Source: Bacteroidaceae bacterium (GTDB lineage: Bacteria > Bacteroidota > Bacteroidia > Bacteroidales > Bacteroidaceae). From it: a DNA stretch of 64,000 bases. Position 1 is the stretch's first letter. Every line of letters begins with the position of its first letter. Below the pieces are notes generated by a model that ran no database searches, was not told the origin of the DNA, and was given only the letters and a program-made list of their open reading frames with translations. A program made the translations under genes and the position numbers. Shown here one piece after another: positions 28,601 to 35,453 of the stretch. The stretch lies in NCBI GenBank assembly GCA_024398715.1, contig JAKSIP010000002.1, forward strand, positions 62,001 through 126,000, in the 5' to 3' direction.

Positions 28601-29097
28601 GGCGATGACAGCAGTATTTTGTCATTCAGAAGAGCCTGTCTTATCTTATCTGGCTGGATTATTGTATCTATCCTGCTGTAATCGGTACTGTCAAGATAGA
28701 ACGGCATATTGGCTGCTACAAATCCCGCAACCTGGGCAACACTGTTGTTGTCAATATGTGCGGTTATTCTTTTGATTACCCCTATTGTGTCTGCATGATA
28801 CAGGGAGAGTTCCATGGCATCGGCCGCCTGCTCCAGCAGCCATGTATCTTCTTTGTCAAAAACAGAACCGGTATGTTCTATCAGAATTACAACGGTGTTG
28901 TCTCCGCCAAGATGGGTGTATGCATTGTTGATGCGTTTGTACTGGGCACTGTTTGGGAAAAAACCGGAAATGTCTTCTGTAAACCGGAATCTTGAAGCAC
29001 TGGATATTGAAAGCACTATGCATATGGCAAAAATGAGCCACATTATCTTTTTGTGCCCGTCAAGATAGTTGTATATTGCTTTGGCTATTTTTTCCAT
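25642..29097 (-). CDS. MMPL-type exporter fused to PlsC acyltransferase and a remnant methyltransferase domain
   Basis: 1151 aa. Residues 1 to about 780 form an RND/MMPL exporter: helix at 17-35, first periplasmic domain to about 265, a helix cluster, second periplasmic domain, second helix cluster with ATFIFGQGDDYSIFVTEG. After two linking helices (about 800-850) comes an acyltransferase with NHQSHLD (His893, Asp898) and FPEGS (959-963). The last 85 residues (YLYKGADVYRSTCSTL; then SGYGEKILISAL and a TDSNKFDIIS segment) resemble the first part of a class I methyltransferase, motif I degenerated, ending after motif II. Probable role: moving the (acylated) polyene across the inner membrane. 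Its ATG overlaps the GT2 stop by one base. Confidence 0.85.
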   Translation of the reverse strand: MEKIAKAIYNYLDGHKKIMWLIFAICIVLSISSASRFRFTEDISGFFPNSAQYKRINNAYTHLGGDNTVVILIEHTGSVFDKEDTWLLEQAADAMELSLYHADTIGVIKRITAHIDNNSVAQVAGFVAANMPFYLDSTDYSRIDTIIQPDKIRQALLNDKILLSSPLGAARNIILSDPLHFSGRIMSELENFKAGDKFERVGDYIFSQDTTKAVVVVTSAYPVSETMNNGRLLSMIEQCSSDVSAQFDNTVAISHFGAISVAHTNADRIKKDSIKAIAIALVIIIALLVYYYRNVRSILLIALSILCGAIFAIGLLSLVKTDVSIIAIGVASIIMGLAVNYPIHILSAFKKDPDKISIMETVVKPMVTGNITTVGAFISLLFISSPAMKDLGLTAALLLVGTILFVVIFLPHMLGRGTSANRNLAFGKIVSIQLERQRFVMPAVIILSIVFYIFAGRTGFDTDMHNINYMTPQQSAFFSEYATDNDADRTTLYCVAYGENMEHALDLQHDADRAIKELAGQGLIESHSGIGNFIPSRRMQQKQLERWNAFIETNGKGLLERVLATASELGFRESAFSGFAGMLQNQVSTHETEYFARAIQQISGNYIYSDRDNTIIYNILTVDNRHLEQVTQILDNINGNIFTFENKSVAGRMSNALSQDFNLVLYICGFLVFAFLLISFGRIELALIAFTPLAVAWIWILGIMGMTGIQFNIVNIILATFIFGQGDDYSIFVTEGLVYEYGTGKKRLAFYKNSILLSALIMFAGIGTLILAEHPAMRSLAQVTIIGMFSVVLMSYIIPPYLFRILTYKKGEQRRMPVTLWDILKTIFVFTVFVLATIVMDIAGLFTMHTMAYHKLLCKVFRLLAKAMPGVPFDVHGLTGSTFDKPCIITCNHQSHLDLLYTLMLNPRITVLTNRWVWNCPFYGWIIRMADFIPVSNGLDAAMPRIKKMVARGYSVLVFPEGSRSADCSITHFYQGAYHLAKELDLDIRPVIVHGIGHVLAKKEFVLRKGRIDITVLPATTVSKEQSALACAQTAQRLYREKYQEICRRTETCSYYKEYVRRTYLYKGADVYRSTCSTLSHIGFENLQRELEQIPSGSEISETCSGYGEKILISALVRPDVTFRVKHTDSNKFDIISTATKNISNIVLQSE

Positions 29098-29861
29098 CAG
29101 TTTACATCTTTACGGAATAATCTGCGCAACAGCATGCGCGGATATCCGTATATTACTGCAAAGATACACAATATAGTGTTAAGTATGCTGATTCTTATAA
29201 AGTCTATTGTAGGGCGGAAGTGTGTAACACGCTGGTCAGGCGCGGGATAATATACATCTATTGATATCGGTACAAGTCTGATACCGCGCCATGCGGAGCG
29301 TACCAGCAGTTCAAGTTCGGCCTCGTAGCGGCTGCTGACAAGATGTATCCTGCCCAAACGTTCCAACGGGTAAAGACGGTATCCTGTCTGTGTATCCGGC
29401 AAATGTTTCAGAGTCTGGACGGCAAACCAGAAATTTGAAAATCTGTTTGCGAATGTGTTTTTCTGTGGCATGTTGAGAGCATTCAGATTCCTTGAACCTA
29501 TAATGAGCGCTCCGGGATTCTGTCTGATGGATTGCTCAAAGAAAGTCAGGTTATGTGCATAGTGCTGTCCGTCAGCATCCAATGTCACGGCATATCTGTA
29601 ACCTTTTTGCAATGCCGCACGGAACCCCTGTGTTATGGCATGTCCTTTGCCTCTGTTCTTTCCATAGCTTACAACTGTTACGCGTTTCGGATGGGAAAGA
29701 TGTGCGGTTTCTGTTACGGAACCTGTGGCATCGGTTGAACCGTCATTGACCACAATCACATCTTTCACGTATGCCAAAACCTGCTCTATTACGGAACCGA
29801 TACTTCTCTGATTGTTGAAAACAGGAATGATGACACAAAAAGTTTCCGTAATATTTTCCAT
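29097..29861 (-). CDS. GT2 family glycosyltransferase (dolichyl-P-mannose-synthase-like)
   Basis: 254 aa. The GT-A fold starts IIPVFNNQRSIG, with the nucleotide-binding DGSTD near 41-45, the metal-binding DADGQH near 97-102, and the acceptor-side segment QTGYRLYPLERL. A C-terminal hydrophobic stretch (ILNTILCIFAVIYGYP) may tether it to the membrane. Similar GT2 proteins are regular members of aryl polyene and flexirubin clusters, where they would glycosylate the lipid-linked product or carrier; the exact acceptor is unknown. Confidence 0.85.
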   Translation of the reverse strand: MENITETFCVIIPVFNNQRSIGSVIEQVLAYVKDVIVVNDGSTDATGSVTETAHLSHPKRVTVVSYGKNRGKGHAITQGFRAALQKGYRYAVTLDADGQHYAHNLTFFEQSIRQNPGALIIGSRNLNALNMPQKNTFANRFSNFWFAVQTLKHLPDTQTGYRLYPLERLGRIHLVSSRYEAELELLVRSAWRGIRLVPISIDVYYPAPDQRVTHFRPTIDFIRISILNTILCIFAVIYGYPRMLLRRLFRKDVN

Positions 29862-29883
29862 TTTCAGACAGTGTTTTATAAAG

Positions 29884-30255
29884 TTAAATGAGCTTGAGAT
29901 TCATTTTGGCCAGTGTGATGCCGTCATGCTCTACAGTGACTTTTGTAACTCCGTTATCTGACGGGGTGAACGTGTAACGTATGCTGGGAATCTCTTCCGG
30001 ATTGATGCTTCTGAAAAATTTGACGCCGGAAACCTGTCTGAGAGAGAGTTCATTTTTATCTCCCCAAGCGTTCTGGCTTGCAGCCGATGCCAGCTCTACA
30101 GCCATCTGGACCAGAGCTACACCGGGCGTTATTGGCTGGGAAGGAAAATGCCCCCTGTAAATGTCAGACTCTCTGATAAGCCCAATGTCAACCTGACTCT
30201 GCTGGGGATTGGCTGAGATGTTTCTTATGTGGTATAGCCTATCTTTCAGAACCAT
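29884..30255 (-). CDS. FabZ-like 3-hydroxyacyl-ACP dehydratase (hotdog fold), Gln at the Glu site
   Basis: 123 aa hotdog protein. HFPSQPITPGVALVQ carries the catalytic His36 of FabZ/ApeI-type dehydratases. The position of the second catalytic residue, normally Glu (FabZ) or Asp (FabA), is Gln50. It would dehydrate the 3-hydroxyacyl intermediate in each round of polyene extension, perhaps only together with the second hotdog domain of the cluster (C-terminus of 36447-37730). Start and stop abut the LolA-like gene with no spacer. Confidence 0.8.
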   Translation of the reverse strand: MVLKDRLYHIRNISANPQQSQVDIGLIRESDIYRGHFPSQPITPGVALVQMAVELASAASQNAWGDKNELSLRQVSGVKFFRSINPEEIPSIRYTFTPSDNGVTKVTVEHDGITLAKMNLKLI

Positions 30256-30753
30256 TTATTCAACATTTAGTTTCTGGTTGGAGAACTGTATGGTGGTAAT
30301 GTCTCCGTTCTGTTCGCAGATGATTATCCGGTTGGCTATGCGGACATCTTTCTGGGTTAAGATTTCCATACTCTTGAATATGCCGCGTGCACGTTGTGAG
30401 CGTGGAGTTACGGTAATCTTACTTGTGCCGTCCTCTGCCGGAACTGAATTCACGGTGAAATCCTTCCGCTTTGAATCAAAGTCTCCTTTTATGATGGAAG
30501 TGATCAGCTCTTTGATGTCGGAAAAGGCATTGCCTGATTTGCCTGAGAACTCTACCTTCATTTCCACAGGGTAGGTGTAACACCACACAAGAGAGTCTGG
30601 CGAAATAAAGCGTACGTAACCTTTCTGGGTGGACCCGCCTTCAAAAATGACAGACTCCTTGGTCTGTACAAAATCGGCATACAATTCCAGTTTCTGTGCC
30701 GACAGCGAAATGCAGCACAATACCAGCAGGAATGTGAATAAGTATCTTTTCAT
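30256..30753 (-). CDS. LolA-like outer-membrane lipoprotein carrier
   Basis: 165 aa from ATG 30753, which begins the signal peptide MKRYLFTFLLVLCCISLSAQ; a start nine codons upstream is possible but unnatural. The mature part has the LolA pattern: FVQTKESVIFEGGSTQKGYVRFISPDSLVW near the N-terminus, then a half-barrel of strands (SKITVTPRSQRARGIFKSM). LolA-like proteins occur in aryl polyene clusters and are thought to carry the hydrophobic product through the periplasm. One base separates it from the EamA gene. Confidence 0.8.
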   Translation of the reverse strand: MKRYLFTFLLVLCCISLSAQKLELYADFVQTKESVIFEGGSTQKGYVRFISPDSLVWCYTYPVEMKVEFSGKSGNAFSDIKELITSIIKGDFDSKRKDFTVNSVPAEDGTSKITVTPRSQRARGIFKSMEILTQKDVRIANRIIICEQNGDITTIQFSNQKLNVE

Positions 30754-30754
30754 T

Positions 30755-31108
30755 TTACTTTGCAACAAGAACACAGCCAATCATAATAATGGCAACTCCA
30801 ATCCATCTTGAAACAGGAACAGACTCGTGAAATACTATAACAGAGGTAATCAAACCTGCTATGTAGCTGATTGAAAGCATGGGATATGCCTGGCTGAACG
30901 GATATTTCTTCAAAACGTACATCCAAAGAACTACCGAACTTAAAGCAAATATTCCGGAAACCGGAAACTGCCATGTGGTAAAGGCTTTTCTGAAGAAATC
31001 CCATGTCCATGAAAACTTCCCGAACAGTTCTACTGAAATTTTCAAAAAAGATTGCGCTCCAATCAGAAGAACGGACTGTATCAATACAAGTATTATCAGT
31101 CTAAGCAT
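30755..31108 (-). CDS. small EamA/EmrE-like four-helix membrane protein
   Basis: 117 aa with four membrane segments (about 3-22, 42-62, 70-90, 97-115), the size and layout of small multidrug-resistance/ArnE-type half transporters; PMLSISYIAGLITSVIVFHE is the typical EamA core segment. It may flip a lipid-linked intermediate, by analogy with ArnE/F. It overlaps the Cys-less KS gene by 13 bp, which ties it to the cluster. Confidence 0.72.
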   Translation of the reverse strand: MLRLIILVLIQSVLLIGAQSFLKISVELFGKFSWTWDFFRKAFTTWQFPVSGIFALSSVVLWMYVLKKYPFSQAYPMLSISYIAGLITSVIVFHESVPVSRWIGVAIIMIGCVLVAK

Positions 31109-32133
31109 TGTAACAAATATATTGAATGTTGTTTATTGTAACTGTTATATACGGCAATTGTTTTTGGAACATCGGTACAGCGTACCGAACCGTTCCTGTA
31201 TTGCAGGTTTGCCGGAATGAATCTGTTTTTCAGACAAACTGCGGCAACATATATGCCAAACGCACTGGAACACGGATTTTCTCCGAATATATGTTTGTAC
31301 CATAGCATCGGCCTGTTGCCAAGACATTTGCTGTTCAAATTCATTATCTGCCGGTTGTCCGGTGCTGATGCATTTATTACGGTGGCATCAATACGGTCTG
31401 CTGAAAGATTGTTGCGTTCCAACAGTCTGTCAAATACTTTTGCCAATGATTCTTCCGAATTGCAACGGATTATTTCTCCGTCAACCAGCCTGCAATATGA
31501 ATTGTCATTTTTGCGGTCTGAAAGCAGCATGCTCAGAGATGTCTGTCCTGTAACGGCAGATTCCAGCATATCAGTCTTGTTGAGAATTGTGTAAAACCGC
31601 TCTGTTATGTAGTCGTCGGCGCAGACCAGCACATTGTTCAGACGGTTGTTCCTGAACTGAAGAAGGCTATCCAGCAGGGCGCTGTCAAAAGACATTCCTC
31701 CGTGTGAATAGGTGGTATTGTAGCCTTGACACTGGAGTGTAAGGGCAATCAGTGTGCAAAGCGTGTTGTGCGTGGAATTGGTGAAAGCTGTAGGCTGTAG
31801 AAATTCCTCGTTGTTCCCAATCATGGAGAGCAGAAATTTTTCTGTCATCTCTATGCTTCCAAGTCCGGTTCCAAGTATTATCCCCTGTAGGGATTCCGCA
31901 CCGTTTTCAAGTGCTGCTCCTGCATTCTCTATCGCTTTTTTTGCCGTAACAACTGAAACTTTCAGCAGATTGTCCAGACGGCGTGCCGCAATGGGAGTGA
32001 AATACGGTTTGAAATCGGGATAGATGAACCCGTTATATGTATCTGTCTGATAGGGAATAGGAGACAGGAACCATTTTTCCGACAACGGCTCCTGAATGGA
32101 AATCTGTTCTATTGACTGTATATATATTCCCAT
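31096..32133 (-). CDS. Cys-less ketosynthase homologue (chain-length-factor-like)
   Basis: 345 aa, thiolase fold, shorter than a full KS (about 400-420). The KS active-site segment (TACSS) is replaced by TTYSHGGMS (140-148), so the nucleophilic Cys is absent. The HGTGT histidine motif is replaced by NASAPDN. A relic of the third motif remains in KHIFGENPCSSAFG. This is the pattern of KS-beta/chain-length factors, which pair with an active KS. The partner would be the KS directly upstream (32140-33339, 6-bp gap), as in described aryl polyene systems where an active KS pairs with a CLF-like subunit. Catalytic inactivity is inferred from the missing residues. Confidence 0.8.
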   Translation of the reverse strand: MGIYIQSIEQISIQEPLSEKWFLSPIPYQTDTYNGFIYPDFKPYFTPIAARRLDNLLKVSVVTAKKAIENAGAALENGAESLQGIILGTGLGSIEMTEKFLLSMIGNNEEFLQPTAFTNSTHNTLCTLIALTLQCQGYNTTYSHGGMSFDSALLDSLLQFRNNRLNNVLVCADDYITERFYTILNKTDMLESAVTGQTSLSMLLSDRKNDNSYCRLVDGEIIRCNSEESLAKVFDRLLERNNLSADRIDATVINASAPDNRQIMNLNSKCLGNRPMLWYKHIFGENPCSSAFGIYVAAVCLKNRFIPANLQYRNGSVRCTDVPKTIAVYNSYNKQHSIYLLQCLD

Positions 32134-32139
32134 GTTCCT

Positions 32140-33339
32140 TTATCGTGAAAAAAGAAGTGAAGTGTCGTTCCCGCCGAACCCGAATGCGTTGCAGAGCACA
32201 TTGTCCAGCCTGACACGGGTGATTGTTTCGGCTGTAGGCAGGAATGTCAGTTCATCTATTCTGTTTGTGAATCTCAGCGATGCCGGAACAAAACTGTTCT
32301 GCATTGCCAATATGCATATCACGCTCTCTACGCCACCGCTGGCACTTGTGGTGTGGCCGGTGAAAGATTTTGTGGACGATATGTATGGCACCTTGTCTCC
32401 GAAAAGACGCATTACAGCCATACCTTCACTCAAATCATTGTTGGGCGTACCTGTTCCGTGTGCGTTTATGTAGTCAATGTCGCCTGGCTTGAGATGGGCC
32501 ATATCCAATGCCTGTTCCATTGCTGCGTATGCACCGCGGCCGTCAGGCGATGATGCTGTCTGGTGGAAAGCATCGCATGCGTTGCCGTATCCTGCAAGAG
32601 TGCAGAGCGGGGTGGATTTGTGTGCTTCTGTCCATTCTTCACTTTCAATGACAAGGTAACCTGCGCCCTCGCCAAGATTCAGACCAGCCCTGGTCGCATC
32701 GAACGGACGGCATAAATCCTTGTCAAGAATCATCAGGGAGTTGAATCCGTTCAGGTGGAATTTTGAAAGACACTCGCAACCGCCGGCAACCGCAATGTCA
32801 ACATATCCGGATTTTATCAGTTCAGCACCCAGAATGATGGCTCCCGAAGCCGACGAACATGCCGTTGACGGAGTTGTTGCCATGCAGAACATATCTCCAA
32901 AATAATCTGCAATCACATCTGCGCAATTGCCGCACAGGAATTGCGGAATCTGGTCTTTGCGGTTATCCTGCGGATCTGTGAATGCGGTATAGAGCTGTTC
33001 GCAAATTTCCATGCCGCCTACGGTTGTGCCGCTTATGAATGCAATCCTTGCTCCCTGCTTGCGTGCCTCTTCAAGATGGGCCTGTTCCACTGCCTGTCTT
33101 ACGGCAATTGCTCCTAGCATGGCACTGCGTGAGAATTCAGTGTTGTTCCCTATACCCAGCATGGAGTGCAACTGTCCGTTGCTGTACTTTACTTCGCCGC
33201 AGGGAATCTCTTTATGAATGGTCTGCAGATATCGGATGGAGCTGATTCCGTGTTTTTTATCCAACAGATTCATCAGGGTCTGGCCTGTGCCGTTCCCTAT
33301 TGCGGAAATTATGCCTGTTCCTGTAATCTGCAAACTCAT
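32140..33339 (-). CDS. beta-ketoacyl-ACP synthase (FabF-type, elongating KS)
   Basis: 399 aa with the complete Cys-His-His triad: STACSSASG (Cys161), NAHGTGTPNND (His294) and TGHTTSASGG (His329). FNSLM, DATRAGLNLGEGAG and a C-terminal GFGGNDTSLLF complete the family pattern. It should catalyse decarboxylative condensation with malonyl-ACP on the polyene chain, probably as a heterodimer with the Cys-less protein downstream. It follows the ACP gene with an 18-bp gap. Confidence 0.92.
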   Translation of the reverse strand: MSLQITGTGIISAIGNGTGQTLMNLLDKKHGISSIRYLQTIHKEIPCGEVKYSNGQLHSMLGIGNNTEFSRSAMLGAIAVRQAVEQAHLEEARKQGARIAFISGTTVGGMEICEQLYTAFTDPQDNRKDQIPQFLCGNCADVIADYFGDMFCMATTPSTACSSASGAIILGAELIKSGYVDIAVAGGCECLSKFHLNGFNSLMILDKDLCRPFDATRAGLNLGEGAGYLVIESEEWTEAHKSTPLCTLAGYGNACDAFHQTASSPDGRGAYAAMEQALDMAHLKPGDIDYINAHGTGTPNNDLSEGMAVMRLFGDKVPYISSTKSFTGHTTSASGGVESVICILAMQNSFVPASLRFTNRIDELTFLPTAETITRVRLDNVLCNAFGFGGNDTSLLFSR

Positions 33340-33357
33340 GAGACTTGTCCGGATTTG

Positions 33358-33615
33358 TTACTTTGTACGGTTCTTTGAAATATAATCTGCCATAACTGCA
33401 ACGGACTGGAATATCTTTTTCCCTTCTGCGGCATTGGCTAATTTTATTCCATAGTTCTTCTCTAAAAGAACAATCAGTTCCAAAGCGTCTATGGAGTCAA
33501 GTCCAAGACCTTCTCCAAAAAGCGGCGCATTGGCATCTATCTCATCGGGATTCATGTCTTCAAGGTTAAGTGCCTCGATAATCTGTTCTTTAAGAGTCTG
33601 AATTAATTCTTCCAT
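33358..33615 (-). CDS. acyl carrier protein
   Basis: 85 aa, acidic and helical, with the phosphopantetheine attachment site GLDSID (Ser41) and helix-III segment LELIVLLEKNYGIKL. It carries starter and growing chain. It is the only ACP found in the cluster; described aryl polyene clusters commonly have two. It is preceded by a 2-bp gap from the half-KS gene. Confidence 0.93.
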   Translation of the reverse strand: MEELIQTLKEQIIEALNLEDMNPDEIDANAPLFGEGLGLDSIDALELIVLLEKNYGIKLANAAEGKKIFQSVAVMADYISKNRTK

Positions 33616-33617
33616 AA

Positions 33618-34259
33618 TTATTGTTTTGAGTATAAAATTTCTGTCAACTGTTTTCTGAAATAGGACATTTCCTCCTCATTTTCCGCTGTACTGCATGCGG
33701 GGCAGATTTCTACATGCAAAAGTAATACTTTACATTCATCTTTCAAAATATCGCACCAGCCGCATATTGCGTGACGGGTGTTGCGTTCCCGTTCAAGATA
33801 CAGCAGCTGGCTGTACAACTGTTCCGCAGACAGACTTTCTGCTATATAGCACATAGTTTCTCCGAATATCCTGTGGCGTATTGCAATTTCTCCGCATACT
33901 ATGTTGGCAAGGGTATATACAAATACGTGTGGGGAAGGGTAGTAGTTGTTATTGTCTGCAATTGTTTCCATGTGCTGCAGGTCAGTGTCAAGTGAACCTG
34001 CACCGGAAAAAAGAACAACGGCAGTATCCTCTTTTGGCTGAACATCTTCATTCTCCGGCAATACCTGTTCGGCGGCAAGGAATCCGGCCTTGGACAGATT
34101 GTCCATTTTGTAGAACTTGGGGTAGGACAGACCGCTTTCCTTGTGAACGTTTGTGAACCAGTCTTTAAGAGATTGCCCGTCTGGACGTTCAGAAACGGTT
34201 TCTCCATTGGCCGAAATAGTTCTTCCGTCTATTTTACAATATGATTTTACAGTTATCAT
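33618..34259 (-). CDS. half-length ketosynthase-like protein
   Basis: 213 aa, no signal peptide. Residues about 45-150 follow the N-terminal half of a ketosynthase: LSKAGFLAAEQVLP, VVLFSGAGSLDTDLQHM, PSPHVFVYTLANIVCGEIAIRH and FGETMCYIAES correspond to KS helix 3, the GTGxGG strand, the PYxLPNMAxGxIAI helix and the strand before the nucleophilic elbow. The catalytic Cys, both His motifs and the whole second half are missing; instead a short Cys-containing tail follows (CGWCDILKDECK, ICPACS). It overlaps the upstream KS gene by four bases. Function unknown; a structural partner of a KS is a reasonable guess. Confidence 0.65.
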   Translation of the reverse strand: MITVKSYCKIDGRTISANGETVSERPDGQSLKDWFTNVHKESGLSYPKFYKMDNLSKAGFLAAEQVLPENEDVQPKEDTAVVLFSGAGSLDTDLQHMETIADNNNYYPSPHVFVYTLANIVCGEIAIRHRIFGETMCYIAESLSAEQLYSQLLYLERERNTRHAICGWCDILKDECKVLLLHVEICPACSTAENEEEMSYFRKQLTEILYSKQ

Positions 34260-35413
34260 AATACCTCAAACAATGCGGCGGCATTGCTGCCTCCGAATCC
34301 GGAAATCAATTTAACAAAACAGTTTCTGCTGCTGTCTGTCTGGGCAGTCAGTTCCATGCAGGGATTGATCTTTCCTACAGTTCCCGGTGTAACAGTACCT
34401 TTGCATGGCAGAATAATGCCCTTTTTTATTGAATTGTAGGAAAGTATGGTCTCTACCACTCCTGCAGCCCCCAAAGTGTGACCCAAATATCCTTTAAGGG
34501 AATTGACAGGAATACTGCTCCATCCGGCCCGCTCAATGGCAACAGATTCCATATCGTCATTATACTGGGTTGCGGTGCCATGGGCGTTTATGAAAGAAAT
34601 CCTGTCCTTTTCTGCGCCCAATGCCTGAATGGCGCGCAACAGTCCTTCCGCTGTGCGGCTTGGAGCGGAAATGTGGTTGGCATCGTTCCTTATGGCTCCG
34701 CTTTTCATAACGAGGGAACCCTTTGGAATATCGGTACCTATAGTGTACACAATTGCAGCTGCTGATTCGCCAAGATTCAGCCCTTTACGGTTGGCGTCGA
34801 AAGGCATGCAGTGTTCTGTTGACAGAGCGCGGAATGACTGGAACCCTGATACTATGAATTTTGACAACTCTTCCGCACCGACCACTACCGCATATCTGTA
34901 TGTCTGCCTGTTGCCGGATGCACCGATACCGCCATATTTCAAGGCTCTCATGGCTGCTATCTGTGCCACAATTCCCGATGTGCATGCCAGAGATACCGTT
35001 ACTGGCATGTTTCTGTTCCCAAAATAACCGGCAATGCGGTTGGCGGTATGCCATACGTATGGAGTCATATCCTGTAATCCATGCGCAGCATTGTTGATAT
35101 TCCCCTTTGTGGATGATATTACAAACAGAACATTGTCCTGTGACGGATCGATGCCGGCCTGACGTATTGCGCGTGCTGCGGCAAGAATGGCGGCCTGTTC
35201 AACGGTTGTATATCTGCACTCACAGTTGAATTCCTTATCAAGATTTTCTCTGTCAAAAAGAGACGCGAAAAAAGGTTCCGGCAAGTCAAATGTACCCTTG
35301 TGAAGAGACAGCATGCTTGTGCCGTTCACAATAGAGTTGAAAGTCTGGTCAGATGTGTATCCAAGAGGAGAAACTATGCAGTTCCCGATAGCATATACTT
35401 GCTGTTCTGTCAT
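34256..35413 (-). CDS. beta-ketoacyl-ACP synthase (second KS, initiating type)
   Basis: 385 aa with an intact triad: SLACTSG (Cys144), NAHGTATQYND (His278) and LGHTLGAAG (His312); GFGGSNAAALFEVL ends the protein. It differs clearly from the other active KS, and by position corresponds to the extra KS found at the edge of aryl polyene clusters, proposed there to start or support extension. A good -7 element (35439-35446) lies in the 40-bp gap upstream, so this may begin the core transcript through 23191. Confidence 0.9.
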   Translation of the reverse strand: MTEQQVYAIGNCIVSPLGYTSDQTFNSIVNGTSMLSLHKGTFDLPEPFFASLFDRENLDKEFNCECRYTTVEQAAILAAARAIRQAGIDPSQDNVLFVISSTKGNINNAAHGLQDMTPYVWHTANRIAGYFGNRNMPVTVSLACTSGIVAQIAAMRALKYGGIGASGNRQTYRYAVVVGAEELSKFIVSGFQSFRALSTEHCMPFDANRKGLNLGESAAAIVYTIGTDIPKGSLVMKSGAIRNDANHISAPSRTAEGLLRAIQALGAEKDRISFINAHGTATQYNDDMESVAIERAGWSSIPVNSLKGYLGHTLGAAGVVETILSYNSIKKGIILPCKGTVTPGTVGKINPCMELTAQTDSSRNCFVKLISGFGGSNAAALFEVL

Positions 35414-35438
35414 GTTCCTGACTTTTGTTCTTATTGTG

Positions 35439-35446
35439 CAAAGGTA
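35439..35446 (-). promoter_or_regulatory. -7 element before the core polyene operon
   Basis: TACCTTTG on the minus strand, a perfect TAnnTTTG, 26 nt before the KS start at 35413. No TTTG box at the expected spacing. It lies at the only non-trivial gap between the TonB-like gene and the KS. Confidence 0.5.
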
Positions 35447-35453
35447 CTGCTTT

